Position numbers and translations under genes: made by a program
NCBI RefSeq assembly: GCF_046224405.1
Contig: NZ_JBJXRK010000004.1
Coordinates: forward strand, 1-64,000
Length of the DNA stretch: 64,000 nt
Source: Gudongella sp046224405
GTDB taxonomy: Bacteria > Bacillota > Clostridia > Tissierellales > Tissierellaceae
Reading direction: 5' to 3'
Shown here: in pieces, positions 1 through 8,787 of the stretch
How the letters are laid out: each line of letters begins with the position of its first letter
Position numbering within the stretch: position 1 is the stretch's first letter
Notes under the pieces: generated by a model
Database searches by the model: none
What the model was told of the DNA's origin: nothing
What the model saw: only the letters and a program-made list of their open reading frames with translations

Positions 1-20
1 CGGTTCTTTTTGTGTTACTT
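1..20 (+). repeat. REP-like element, cut by the left window edge
   Basis: The window opens with CGGTTCTTTTTGTG, the right-hand part of a core (CGGGACGGTTCTT) that recurs at 52480-52517 and 53869-53903. Only the end of the core and the start of its right flank are visible, so inverted flanks cannot be checked here. Linking it to the two complete copies is inference from the shared core. Confidence 0.45.
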
Positions 21-29
21 TTTGCTTTA

Positions 30-70
30 AAAAACAAGGCCCGCCATTTAGACGGGACCTTGTTTTATTT
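30..70. terminator. Bidirectional intrinsic terminator after rsgI
   Basis: A hairpin with arms AACAAGGYCCCGTC-like and GGCGGGCCTTGTT and a 5-nt loop is flanked by T-runs on both strands. It lies about 60 bases past the rsgI stop and would end the sigI-rsgI transcript. Confidence 0.8.
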
Positions 71-125
71 TGGGTGTGGGGTGGCACACCTTTTGGGTTT
101 TATCGATAATAACCGTTATTTGCTT

Positions 126-1091
126 TTAGTTTCCAGAGTTTCCTTTGGAATTTCCTACTCCATCAGGTTTTCCAACTCCGTCTGGTTTTCCTGCTTCATC
201 AGGTTTTCCTGATCCTTCTTCAAGTTCTTCCATATCTTCAGGATTTCCTACTCCTTCTGGTCTACCTACATTTTCAGGTTTCCCAACATTCTCTGGTTTA
301 CCTTTATCTTCAGATCTTCCTTTTTCTTCTAATATATTAGATTCGTCCTCCTGGAACTTGACTCCATTCTTTTCTCCTCTGGATTTGGAGAATTCTTCCA
401 TGATAATCTTGGACAATATCTTGTTATCATCTTCATCCTCATCATCCAGATCATACTCGTATCTTAAATCATATAGATAATCTTCTACATCCTCTTCCAT
501 AAGGTTCTTAACTATATTGTATCTACCTGGTGTAATCCCAAGGTCTTTGGCTTCTTCAACATCTGCTGTTGTAAGGCCGTTCACTTTTACTTCTTCATTC
601 GCGGCAATTCTAGTTCTTACATTGTTGGTAAGCTCTTCTGTACTATCATCATCCTTGGCTGTTGTGGTAGTAATTATATACCCTGCTTCCCAGTCAATAT
701 TATAGTGATCTTTCAGATACTCAAGAACAGACTCTAAATCCATTTTTCCCAAGTCCTTATCAATTGAGACTTCTTCTCTGTTTTCATCTCTAATGAGAAC
801 ATCAAGAACCTTATCGTACTTATTAACCCTTATAAGGATCTCGTGACCTTCTTCTTCAATCATGCTTATTTCATATTCCGGTGTTGCATATACCCATGTG
901 CCAGTTCCAATCATTGCAAATATCAATAATGCTGCAACAATCGGTGCCCATTTTCTGTGTGAAAAAATACCTTCCTTCATGTAAATCTCATCTCCTACCG
1001 AATAGTTTTTATTGCGGATTTTGGATACGGATCCATCCGCCTTCATAACAACCGCTCTTCCTTTTATTATTTCAAGTATTACCGCCTTCAT
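126..1091 (-). CDS. rsgI: RsgI-type anti-sigma factor with repetitive acidic tail
   Basis: This is a membrane anti-sigma factor that would hold SigI at the membrane until an outside signal releases it. Residues 1-45 match the RsgI N-terminal beta domain (starting KAVILEIIKGRAVVM). One membrane segment spans about residues 47-69. A middle outer domain follows, as in other RsgI proteins. The last 60 or so residues are low complexity, made of G-K-P-[DE]-x-x-G units at about 265-287 and 295-321, with no carbohydrate-binding module of the kind known in cellulolytic clostridia. The start follows GAGGAATAGCT. It lies 2 bases after sigI, so the pair is surely co-transcribed. Family call is firm; the sensed signal is unknown. 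Confidence 0.9.
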   Translation of the reverse strand: MKAVILEIIKGRAVVMKADGSVSKIRNKNYSVGDEIYMKEGIFSHRKWAPIVAALLIFAMIGTGTWVYATPEYEISMIEEEGHEILIRVNKYDKVLDVLIRDENREEVSIDKDLGKMDLESVLEYLKDHYNIDWEAGYIITTTTAKDDDSTEELTNNVRTRIAANEEVKVNGLTTADVEEAKDLGITPGRYNIVKNLMEEDVEDYLYDLRYEYDLDDEDEDDNKILSKIIMEEFSKSRGEKNGVKFQEDESNILEEKGRSEDKGKPENVGKPENVGRPEGVGNPEDMEELEEGSGKPDEAGKPDGVGKPDGVGNSKGNSGN

Positions 1092-1093
1092 AG

Positions 1094-1750
1094 CTATTCC
1101 TCCTTGACGTATCTCAGGTACTCTGAGAGATAGGGGTAATCCCCTGTCAGTATTTCCATTGCAGCTATTATATATTTACGGTGTCTCTCTATTGTTTTTC
1201 GGGGTAGGTTGAGATTTTTTTCAATGTTTTTTATGGGAATTGTTCCCGTACGCTTAATTTCAGACACCATTTCAGTGTTTTCCAGCATATGCCTTAGTAT
1301 CCTCTTGCAGGCATCTCTCGTCTTTCCAGCCTTGGGTGAGTTCTTTGCTATGTCGGAAAAGTCTATACCGTATTCCTTGAGGGTTTCTCCAAGGGCATGT
1401 ATCTCCAGTCTAAGGTTATCGTTATATCCCGTGTCTTCCACTTCACCGTACATGTCTTCCGTATGAAGTTCTGCGGCTTGCCTACCGTTGGTTCTGAACC
1501 AGTCGATGAGCCTGCTTCTAATGATCATATCTGAGAAGGTCAGGAAGCTTCCCTTGATGGGATCATACTTTTCAATAGCCTCTGAAAAGGCAGACAGGGC
1601 CACAGACCATTCATCATCGCTCTTGGTGACAAAGCGTCTTGAAGCCTTGGAGGCTGACTTGAGAATAAAAGCCTCGTGGAGCTTGATGAAATCCTCCAGT
1701 GCTCTTTCATTCCCTCTTATTTCTGATACATTTCCCCTATACTCTGCCAT
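1094..1750 (-). CDS. sigI: RNA polymerase sigma factor SigI
   Basis: A 218-residue sigma-70-type factor of the SigI group, linked in Bacillus and Clostridia to heat, cell envelope or polysaccharide sensing. The N-terminal half contains the region 2-like stretch WSVALSAFSEAIEKYDP followed by FLTFSDMIIRSRLIDWFR. The C-terminal part carries a helix-turn-helix near the stretch IKNIEKNLNLPRKTIERHRK. The start is ATG at 1750 behind GAGGATGGG. The partner rsgI follows at once, which supports the call. SigI usually activates its own operon; I could not pick out a clear SigI promoter upstream. Confidence 0.9.
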   Translation of the reverse strand: MAEYRGNVSEIRGNERALEDFIKLHEAFILKSASKASRRFVTKSDDEWSVALSAFSEAIEKYDPIKGSFLTFSDMIIRSRLIDWFRTNGRQAAELHTEDMYGEVEDTGYNDNLRLEIHALGETLKEYGIDFSDIAKNSPKAGKTRDACKRILRHMLENTEMVSEIKRTGTIPIKNIEKNLNLPRKTIERHRKYIIAAMEILTGDYPYLSEYLRYVKEE

Positions 1751-1844
1751 TCATGATCCCATCCTCATTTAATGTCCTACTCTTATATTACCACCGAAAC
1801 GATATTGTAATATTAATTTTGGATTACAAGAGGATTTTAAACAA

Positions 1845-1880
1845 GAAAAACGGCACCTTTATCTTAACAAGGCGGTGCCG
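1845..1880 (-). terminator. Intrinsic terminator after the stalk-domain gene
   Basis: On the minus strand CGGCACC and GGTGCCG pair around a 16-nt loop and are followed by TTTTTC. It lies 66 bases past the stop of the gene at 1946-3091. Confidence 0.75.
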
Positions 1881-1945
1881 GATCCTTATGTGGCAAAATA
1901 TTCTTATTCCTGTTTGAGATAGGTGAAAGGTCACCCTGTCTTTTT

Positions 1946-3091
1946 CTATCTCGTGGTTATAATTACTGATCTCGTGGTTCCATCCCAATCAACCTGCTCA
2001 CCCAAAGCCTCACCTACAAATCTAAGAGGTATATATGTGCGGTTGTTGATTATGCGGGCAGGTACCTGGATGACAACAACACTGCCATTTACTGTCGGCT
2101 GGTTGCTGCCAATAGGGATTCTTACAACAGTTCCTCCCCTTATTCCAGTTGCAGTTTTTGTGGAAGCATCCCAGGATACATCTGCTCCCAATGCTTCGAA
2201 GAAGCCGCGCATGGGAACCAAGGTTCGACCATTTTCAATGGTAGGCAAATCCTCCAGTTGAAGAAGCTGGCCATCCAGAAAGATGGTGATCCCACTATCT
2301 CCAGCAGGTGGCTCCACAGGAGGCTGCTGGGTTGTCCCTTCGCCATTGGAAGGTCTCAGAGTCACCAGCTGGCTAACCCATTGGGATTCCAGGGACTCTC
2401 TTGGGTCATCATACTCCCATGAGTAAGCGATTCGAGAACCGGTTGCCCCTGCAGCCAATCCGACTTCCTCTACAGCTAGGATAGAGTAGTCATTATCTCT
2501 ATCCCATTGCTGGTATACTCTGTTCATTCCATTGGGTGTCTCTAGGTTTGCCAGCTCCTTTATACCGTAGAAGCCAACAATCATTGCTCCTTCTTCAGCA
2601 GTTATACCATTTGCTACCATCTGGTTCTGTCCTGTGGACTCACCATAGCCTCCTTGTCCGCTGGAAGCTATAATGGGACTTTCGGCAACCCCTGAGTAAC
2701 GTATTATGCCGCCAAGTGCTTCAACGCTTTGTGAAAATCTCCAGGTGTAGCTTGCCGGCTCGTTGCTGTCTGCGGTTTTCCAATAGAGTACCTGCCCGAT
2801 ATCCGTGTAGCCGCCACCTTGGTAGGCATCAGTTGTAACAATATGGTTCCAGCCACCAGGATGTGTAATGGGCCAGGCGTCACGTCCCTTTTCATAGGTT
2901 ATCTGCGCTATTAGCAGATCTCCAGATTTAACTCCGGAGGGTATGTTGATAGTTAGGGTTTCCCTATCCCCATTAACCGCTGTAGTGTGACTTTCAGCTT
3001 TAATTGATGTGTTTTGGGCAATAGCTGCATTAAGTTGTGAAATGGTAAATACCATGACCAAGGCCATTAACAGTGCGATTGATTTTTTCAT
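1946..3091 (-). CDS. Secreted protein with C-terminal copper-amine-oxidase-type stalk domain
   Basis: A 381-residue exported protein. Residues 1-25 form a classical signal peptide (MKKSIALLMALVMVF, ending near AIA). The middle, about 30-250, is a beta-rich domain of unknown role with many Trp, Tyr and Gly residues. A short Gly/Pro/Gln linker (about 250-270) leads to a stalk domain at about 270-381, shown by the paired signatures RTLVPMRGFFEALGADVSWD and RTYIPLRFVGEALG-QVDWD. The same module is found in the amidase at 57983-60121. In this family the domain is thought to serve as a wall-facing anchor and has no amine oxidase activity. Monocistronic by its own terminator. The ligand or substrate of the middle domain is not recognisable. 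Confidence 0.75.
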   Translation of the reverse strand: MKKSIALLMALVMVFTISQLNAAIAQNTSIKAESHTTAVNGDRETLTINIPSGVKSGDLLIAQITYEKGRDAWPITHPGGWNHIVTTDAYQGGGYTDIGQVLYWKTADSNEPASYTWRFSQSVEALGGIIRYSGVAESPIIASSGQGGYGESTGQNQMVANGITAEEGAMIVGFYGIKELANLETPNGMNRVYQQWDRDNDYSILAVEEVGLAAGATGSRIAYSWEYDDPRESLESQWVSQLVTLRPSNGEGTTQQPPVEPPAGDSGITIFLDGQLLQLEDLPTIENGRTLVPMRGFFEALGADVSWDASTKTATGIRGGTVVRIPIGSNQPTVNGSVVVIQVPARIINNRTYIPLRFVGEALGEQVDWDGTTRSVIITTR

Positions 3092-3396
3092 TTCCTATTC
3101 CTCCCTTTGTCCTTTGTAATAGGTTAACTCCTGGTGCCATGTTTTTATTGCATGGATAATATGATTATTTTTGTTTCCCATTGATACCCTTTGGTAGGGA
3201 TAATCATCCTTGAATAATGGTTTCTTTTAGTGTGAGGCTGGACATAACCGGCACAAATCCCCTTGTTTCAAGGACTCCAGACTTGACATTATTTGTGACA
3301 ACTCCAATATTTGATAATGATTTTATCTCTTTGCAGGAGTATAATGAAGTTAATATATGCTTGATGGTCGCATCGAAAACCTAAGGAGGTCTTATT
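3092..3396. other. Divergent intergenic region with a plus-strand promoter
   Basis: This 305-base gap separates two divergent genes. It holds the candidate plus-strand promoter described at 3283-3311 and a short palindrome near 3185-3203 (TACCCT/AGGGATA arms). The minus-strand gene starts behind AAAGGGAGGAATAGGAA. I saw no convincing riboswitch in it. Confidence 0.5.
3283..3311 (+). promoter_or_regulatory. Sigma-A-type promoter of the lipoprotein gene
   Basis: TTGACA at 3283-3288 matches the -35 consensus; 17 bases on is AATATT (3306-3311), a 4/6 match to TATAAT. The gene's start lies about 80 bases downstream behind AAGGAGG. Confidence 0.5.
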
Positions 3397-5796
3397 ATGA
3401 AAAACAGGGTAATTGCATCAATACTTGCATTTTCAATGCTCCTTCCCCTTGCAGGATGCGGCGGCGGACAAAAGCAACAATCATTGTCCGAAAAGCTTCT
3501 TGCCGAAGCTGTACTTAATGAAGAAAATCTTTTTCTGGAAATCCAGGGGGTTGAGCTTAAACTTCACCCTGCCATTTTGACCAATGATGTAAATGCAAGC
3601 ATCTACAAGGTTTCAAATGCACCTTACCTGGATCAAGAGGGAGATATTGAACTGGATGTATATGATTTCAGGCTTGATGGAATGAACAAGGTCGAAGGAG
3701 TGATCCAGCTTACCGTTCCAATGAGTCTTCCAGAGGGAAACATCCCAGGAGCTGCATACCTTGACGAAGCCACGGGACAGTGGGAACCAGTAGCGTTCCA
3801 CTATGATAAGGCTACCTCCTCTGTGATCATCAAGACCGATCACCTCTCAAAGTACGGTGTGTTCTCAGTTGCCAACGAAGGGAGCAGACGGGCCAGAATA
3901 GAATTCCTCGGCCTATTCGGCGACGACAAGGATGAAGAGTTTGCAGCTGCCATTGAGGAATACTCCATTGGGGGAGTTCCTGGCTCCCAGTGCCTTGAAA
4001 TTGGTGTCGGTGCCGCTGGAGACGCTCTTCAGATCGGAGGGGACATCCTGGGAGGTATGGTTCAAGGCGCAGGCTATCTTGCCTACGGTGAGGATGTTCT
4101 TTCCACTGTAGGTGACCACCTTGGAAGTATCGGGCTCTTGCTCTCAGTGGTTCAGATTGGAAACAGCATATACAACGGAAACATCAATGAAGCTGTTGTA
4201 GGGTCCCTTAAGACATCCTTTTCATACGTTTTGGGAAAGGTCACCTCAAAGCTTAGCAGCTCGGTTATGTCAGCCAGCATGGCTTCAGTGGCAATAATTG
4301 ACTATTCAATCAACAAGTTCGGCACTACAGCCATTGAAGGGCGGGCCGACATATACAGGGAAGCATACTCAATCTACTACCAGAAAGGTCGCCCTGGCTA
4401 TAAGGGCTCAAACTATTGGTTTGATACCTTCTACCCCATGTTCAACGATCCAGGTATGACCGAGGAAGAGCTAAAGGCCAAGATTGATGAGATTGTAACC
4501 TCCCACTGCAATGAGTTTTGGGTCCCGGGAATAAACAAGGATGGTGTTGAGGCCTATATGTCTGAGGCAAGGGAAAACCTCAAGTTCACAGGTGGTGCTG
4601 GCTTGAACCAGGGCCTTCAGGATACCATCAGCCAGGAAAGACGGGCCATCCTCTATAATGATGTGCTGCCTGGGGTTTTCAGCTTCATTGCCCAAACCAT
4701 AAACATGAACAACGAGAACAGGTTGAGGGCTCAATACAAGGAGCTTGCAGACTACCTCAATACGTCGGTCTCCTTTAGCGCCAAGGATCCGAAAAAAACC
4801 TACGCCAAACACCTGGTCAGGTTCTCACCCCTTAACGATAAGGCCCTTGTGGATAATTGGACTGGCAAAATCAGGGATGATGGTAGTTTGAATACTTCCT
4901 TTACATTGTATGGACACATGTATGCAGGTGCACCAAATGGTATTGATATCTACAAGCCAGAAGCTGACCTGGATAAGGACGCTCCAATCAAGACGGTGAA
5001 GTTCATGGTTTCTCCACCTGAGGTTGAGGTTGTACTTAGTGAGGATACTGACAAATTTGCAAGCCTTGTAATTGATCGAACTGCTGAGGAGCTTACATCA
5101 ACCCTGCTTCAGGTTGATGAGTACAAGTCCGCCTACTACGACGATGTATATCCTGTACCCCTGCAGCATATGTTAACTCAGCAGCCAATCCCAATTTCAG
5201 AGGAAGATGGGGTCCAGGCATTTCTCCAGGGAAGCTGGGCAGCTGAAACAGTAAGTGGAGATAGTGATGCTGGTGAATGGAGTACATCATACCGTTATGA
5301 TATTGAAAAATTTGAACTGGACATAACCAATAATCAGTTTTTGGAACTACCGATTGCTGGAACTGACAGGAAGGCCCTTCTACTGGATGGAATCGGTACC
5401 TACAGCTATCAGGTTACGGTAACTACTGTAATTGAAGGGAAACAGGAGGCTCTTGCCTTATTCGAGAAGGCGTGGGTAAGCGCCAGAAAGACAAACACAA
5501 CCACCTTCACGTCCTCAGGAGAAGTATTGCTGTACTCACTCAGCAATGCAATTGACGGCTCCAAGCCAGTAAACCTTACGGATACAAGTATTGAAAACCT
5601 AGAGACCACAAAGATTGTGCTGGAATTTCTGAATCCAACCAGCCAGATACATGGAACGGTGGATCACTACAGTAAAACCGTGTGGGAGGACGAGCAGGAG
5701 AAAGAGGAAACCGAGACCTACGATATCCCAAATCTCTATGCAAGTAATATAATCAAAAGCGGGGATAAGATCTATTTCAGATATCCTGCCCAGTAG
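3397..5796 (+). CDS. Large lipoprotein of unknown function
   Basis: A 799-residue exported lipoprotein: MKNRVIASILAFSMLLPLAGC ends in a clear lipobox with the acylated Cys at 21. Residues 40-165 look like a beta domain (YLDEATGQWEPV and DHLSKYGVFSVA resemble surface-protein modules). Residues about 195-310 form a glycine- and serine-rich apolar stretch with GDALQIGGDILGGMVQG, possibly a membrane-active or helical-hairpin region. The rest is mixed and ends in a beta-rich part. The start is well set by CTAAGGAGG. It stands alone with its own promoter and terminator. I do not recognise a family; a surface or envelope-stress role is only a guess. Confidence 0.7.
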   Translation: MKNRVIASILAFSMLLPLAGCGGGQKQQSLSEKLLAEAVLNEENLFLEIQGVELKLHPAILTNDVNASIYKVSNAPYLDQEGDIELDVYDFRLDGMNKVEGVIQLTVPMSLPEGNIPGAAYLDEATGQWEPVAFHYDKATSSVIIKTDHLSKYGVFSVANEGSRRARIEFLGLFGDDKDEEFAAAIEEYSIGGVPGSQCLEIGVGAAGDALQIGGDILGGMVQGAGYLAYGEDVLSTVGDHLGSIGLLLSVVQIGNSIYNGNINEAVVGSLKTSFSYVLGKVTSKLSSSVMSASMASVAIIDYSINKFGTTAIEGRADIYREAYSIYYQKGRPGYKGSNYWFDTFYPMFNDPGMTEEELKAKIDEIVTSHCNEFWVPGINKDGVEAYMSEARENLKFTGGAGLNQGLQDTISQERRAILYNDVLPGVFSFIAQTINMNNENRLRAQYKELADYLNTSVSFSAKDPKKTYAKHLVRFSPLNDKALVDNWTGKIRDDGSLNTSFTLYGHMYAGAPNGIDIYKPEADLDKDAPIKTVKFMVSPPEVEVVLSEDTDKFASLVIDRTAEELTSTLLQVDEYKSAYYDDVYPVPLQHMLTQQPIPISEEDGVQAFLQGSWAAETVSGDSDAGEWSTSYRYDIEKFELDITNNQFLELPIAGTDRKALLLDGIGTYSYQVTVTTVIEGKQEALALFEKAWVSARKTNTTTFTSSGEVLLYSLSNAIDGSKPVNLTDTSIENLETTKIVLEFLNPTSQIHGTVDHYSKTVWEDEQEKEETETYDIPNLYASNIIKSGDKIYFRYPAQ

Positions 5797-5842
5797 GAGA
5801 ACGTACACCTGAACCCTTAGAACCCCGCCCTTTGAATGTAAA

Positions 5843-5880
5843 AACACCGTCATCTGGTTGCTCAGTTGACGGTGTTTTCT
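5843..5880. terminator. Intrinsic terminator between convergent genes
   Basis: AAACACCGTCA and TGACGGTGTTT pair around a 13-nt loop and are followed by T-rich sequence on the plus strand and an A/T-rich stretch on the other. It ends the lipoprotein gene and probably also the ABC/reductase operon coming from the other side. Confidence 0.8.
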
Positions 5881-5902
5881 TCTAAATCCTTGATTCCGGA
5901 CT

Positions 5903-6988
5903 TCAGCCTTTCAGCGGTAATTTAAAATCAATATCCAGCTCCTTGCAGATATCCCTTATCTCCTCCAGGGTTCCTCCGTTTAGAAGGATCCCCTTCTCCA
6001 TTCTGTCCTTCAATGCCTCAGCTTCCTTTTCTCCGTGGGTGTAGATCCTCTCTGCTCCCTCTGCCTTTTCACTGCCTCTGATTTCCTCAAGATATGCTGA
6101 CAGATGCTTTTTTATCTCTTCCCTGTCTCCGAAGATCCCGGGATCAATTGCAAGGAAGCCGTGACTGCAGCCGTCCACACCATCCCTCAGGCAATAGTTG
6201 CTGGTCAGTCCCATGGACATGATTGATGAGAAGATTTCCGCCATCATACCGTAGCCATAGCCCTTGTGTCCCCCGCTTGTTTCCTGGGAGCCTCCAATCG
6301 GAAGGATTCCTCCTCCCTTTCTTCCTGCTATGTTATCTATGACCTTTGCAGCTTCCACAGTTCCCTCTCCGTTCTCATCGATTGTCCAGCCTTCTGGCAT
6401 GGGCTTGTCCAGTTTCTTGTATACCTCAAGCTTACCATGGGTCACAACCGTGGTGGATGCATCAAAGAGGAAATCATAGGGGTCTGCAGGCATGGCAAGG
6501 GCGATGGGGTTGCTTCCGATCATGGGCATCCTCCCGTAGGTTGGAACCATTATGGCACCGCTGTTGGTGAATGCCAGTCCAAGAAGTCCCTTGTCACTGG
6601 CCATCTTGGCATAGTAGCCTGCAATTCCAAAATGGTTTGAGTTCCTTACAACCACCATTCCCATCCCTGACTTCTGGGCCTTCTCAATTGCCAGCTCCAT
6701 ACCCTTGTGGGCAGCAAGCTGACCCATTGCGGACTTTGCATCGATTGTTGCGGATACCGGAGTCTCAAAGACAACCTCAGGCTGGTTCTCCACCTTCATC
6801 ATGCCGCTTTTTATGCCTCTGTGATACATTGCCATCCTTTGCACACCGTGGCTTTCAATTCCGTAAAGGTCTGAAAGCAATATGACATCAGTGATTATCT
6901 CACTTTCCTCCCTTGTGAATCCCGTCCTTAGAAAAGATTCCCGGCAGAGACCCCTTATTTCTTCATAACCGATTCTGTAATAGCTCAT
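5903..6988 (-). CDS. Malate/L-lactate dehydrogenase (Ldh2) family oxidoreductase
   Basis: A 361-residue NAD(P)-dependent oxidoreductase of the Ldh_2 family, which interconverts 2-oxo acids and 2-hydroxy acids (or cyclic imines in some members). Family marks are MVVVRNSNHFGIAGYYA (catalytic His in the NHFG motif), GSNPIALAMP and GGHKGYGYGMMAEIFSS. I chose the ATG at 6988 because GGGAGG lies 6 bases before it; the longer reading to 7027 lacks a ribosome site. It is the last gene of the aromatic-amino-acid-type ABC operon, about 50 bases behind the ATPase. That suggests, but does not prove, a substrate such as phenylpyruvate or indolepyruvate. Confidence 0.85.
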   Translation of the reverse strand: MSYYRIGYEEIRGLCRESFLRTGFTREESEIITDVILLSDLYGIESHGVQRMAMYHRGIKSGMMKVENQPEVVFETPVSATIDAKSAMGQLAAHKGMELAIEKAQKSGMGMVVVRNSNHFGIAGYYAKMASDKGLLGLAFTNSGAIMVPTYGRMPMIGSNPIALAMPADPYDFLFDASTTVVTHGKLEVYKKLDKPMPEGWTIDENGEGTVEAAKVIDNIAGRKGGGILPIGGSQETSGGHKGYGYGMMAEIFSSIMSMGLTSNYCLRDGVDGCSHGFLAIDPGIFGDREEIKKHLSAYLEEIRGSEKAEGAERIYTHGEKEAEALKDRMEKGILLNGGTLEEIRDICKELDIDFKLPLKG

Positions 6989-7042
6989 ATGTTTCCTCCC
7001 AAGTTCTATTGTTTTGTCTAATACCATTTGTTAATTGTCAAA

Positions 7043-7834
7043 TCAGGAAAGCAGCATCCTGTCATCAATAAGCATCTTCTTGCTCTTGTCCCTGTAGCTC
7101 TCCATCAAGGACTCCAGGGTCATATTCTCCCTTTCCTGACCCTGAATGTCAAGGATCACCCTGCCGTCATCCATCATGATTGTCCTGTTTCCAACTGACA
7201 GGGCCATCTTTATGTCATGGGTTATCATCATGGTTGTAATCTTCTTCTCCCTTACTATCCTTTCGGTGATGCCAACAATCTTCTGGGCATTTACGGGATC
7301 CAGGGCTGCAGTATGCTCATCCAGGAGCAGGAGCTTTGGTAATCCTATTGTGCACATTAGAAGGGTTACTGCCTGTCTCTGACCTCCCGAGAGATTCCCA
7401 ACCGGTGTCTTCATCCTGTCCTCCAGGCCCAGGTCAAGGGTTGAAAGCAGGTCTCTGAAATGATCAACATCCCTCTTGTTGGTGGCAAAGATTCCTCCCC
7501 TTGATTTTTTCCCATATGCCAGGGCCAGGTTCTCCTGAATGGTAAGTGAAGGTGCCGTTCCCTTTAGGGGGTCCTGCATCAGCCTCCCTATCCCTTGCGC
7601 CCTTATATGTTCAGGCAGGTGGGTTATGTCTTCTCCATCAAGCTTTACTGAACCCTCATCCACAGGAAATTTTCCTCCTATGGTGTTGAAGAGGGTGGAT
7701 TTTCCCGCTCCATTGGAGCCTACGATGGTTACAAAATCCCCTTCCTTCAGGTGCAGGTCAAGTCCCCTTAGGGCCTTCTTTTCACCTATGGTTCCCTTTT
7801 CAAAGGTTTTGTGTATATTATCAAGCCTCAACAT
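7043..7834 (-). CDS. ABC transporter ATP-binding protein (TrpZ-type)
   Basis: A 263-residue ABC ATPase that powers the importer formed with the neighbouring permease and binding proteins. Walker A is GSNGAGKST at about 38-46, the signature is NLSGGQRQAVTLLM, and Walker B is LLLLDEHTAAL with the catalytic Glu. The motif order and length fit the family that works with ABC_sub_bind (PF04392) receptors rather than the Liv family. It starts 11 bases after the permease stop, so coupling is tight. The His in Walker B (DEHTAAL, where DEPTAAL is more common) is typical of this subgroup as far as I recall. Confidence 0.9.
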   Translation of the reverse strand: MLRLDNIHKTFEKGTIGEKKALRGLDLHLKEGDFVTIVGSNGAGKSTLFNTIGGKFPVDEGSVKLDGEDITHLPEHIRAQGIGRLMQDPLKGTAPSLTIQENLALAYGKKSRGGIFATNKRDVDHFRDLLSTLDLGLEDRMKTPVGNLSGGQRQAVTLLMCTIGLPKLLLLDEHTAALDPVNAQKIVGITERIVREKKITTMMITHDIKMALSVGNRTIMMDDGRVILDIQGQERENMTLESLMESYRDKSKKMLIDDRMLLS

Positions 7835-7845
7835 ATCCTTCGGGC

Positions 7846-8766
7846 CTAGCCCTTGCCCCCTTCCGGTTCAATCCTAAGTCTTCCCTTGCCTCCCGCTTCC
7901 GTTCTCCTTTTGTCCCTTCTGGACCTGCCCCCGTAGGTCTTCTTCAGGTAAGGACCGGAAAGGGCAGCCATTACAACAATTGCCGATATTAGCTTAAGGG
8001 CGTATGGGGGGAACAGGTCAACCTTAAGTGCAAATGCAATTATGACCCTGTATATTATGGAGCCTCCGATTGCTGTGAAAAGGCCGAAGGTTACTCCTCT
8101 TTTACCAAGAAGCACTTCTCCTATTATCACTGATGCCAGGCCTATCACCACGATCCCCGTACCTGAGCCCACATCTGAGAAGAGCTGGTACTGGGTGATC
8201 AGTCCTCCAGACAGGGCAACAAGGGCGTTTCCCATTGCAAGGGCAATGCACTTCATCCTGTCTGCATCAAAAGCCGAGGCCCGGATCATTTCCTCATTGT
8301 CCCCGGTTCCCCTTATGGCAAGGCCTGTCCTTGTCTTGAAGAAGATGCCTGCAACAAGGGCCATTGAAACGGCGATTGCAAGGGCCAGAAGGGTTCTGTT
8401 TCCAAGGATGGAAAAGATGGTTTCATTGCCAAGGATTGAAAGGTTCGCCTTCCCTCCCATAACGCCAAGGTTTACTGTATACAGGCCGGTCATTACGATG
8501 ATTCCCGAAAGTATGGGATTTATCATAAGCTTCGTCTGCAAGAGTCCAGTGCATATGCCTGCAGCCGCTCCTGCTACCAGGGCTGCCACAAGGCCCAGGA
8601 CCGGGCTTCCTCCTTGTGTAAACAGGGCGGTGGTTGCCATTCCAAGAACAAAGCTTCCCTCCACCGTCAAATCAGGTATGTTTAATATCCTAAAGGTTAT
8701 ATATACTCCAAGAGCCAGTATTCCGTACAGAAGCCCAAGCTCTATGGATCCTATCAAAAGGGTCAT
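7846..8766 (-). CDS. ABC transporter permease (TrpY-type)
   Basis: A 306-residue integral membrane permease of the branched-chain-type superfamily (PF02653), with about eight to nine apolar segments and a basic cytoplasmic tail (KKTYGGRSRRDKRR). The N-terminus MTLLIGSIELGLLYGILALGVY and the stretch LNIPDLTVEGSFVLGMA are characteristic of permeases paired with PF04392 receptors. It would form the membrane channel as a homodimer. It starts 21 bases after the binding-protein stop and is followed at 11 bases by the ATPase. Only one permease is present for two receptors. Confidence 0.9.
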   Translation of the reverse strand: MTLLIGSIELGLLYGILALGVYITFRILNIPDLTVEGSFVLGMATTALFTQGGSPVLGLVAALVAGAAAGICTGLLQTKLMINPILSGIIVMTGLYTVNLGVMGGKANLSILGNETIFSILGNRTLLALAIAVSMALVAGIFFKTRTGLAIRGTGDNEEMIRASAFDADRMKCIALAMGNALVALSGGLITQYQLFSDVGSGTGIVVIGLASVIIGEVLLGKRGVTFGLFTAIGGSIIYRVIIAFALKVDLFPPYALKLISAIVVMAALSGPYLKKTYGGRSRRDKRRTEAGGKGRLRIEPEGGKG

Positions 8767-8787
8767 TGCAATCTTCCTTTCTCTTGA

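Noticed and set aside
145..480. Plus-strand open frame rich in G-F-P-T-P-S units opposite rsgI
   Set aside because: It is the antisense shadow of the G-K-P-[DE] repeat tail of RsgI; no ribosome site and the minus-strand gene is well supported.
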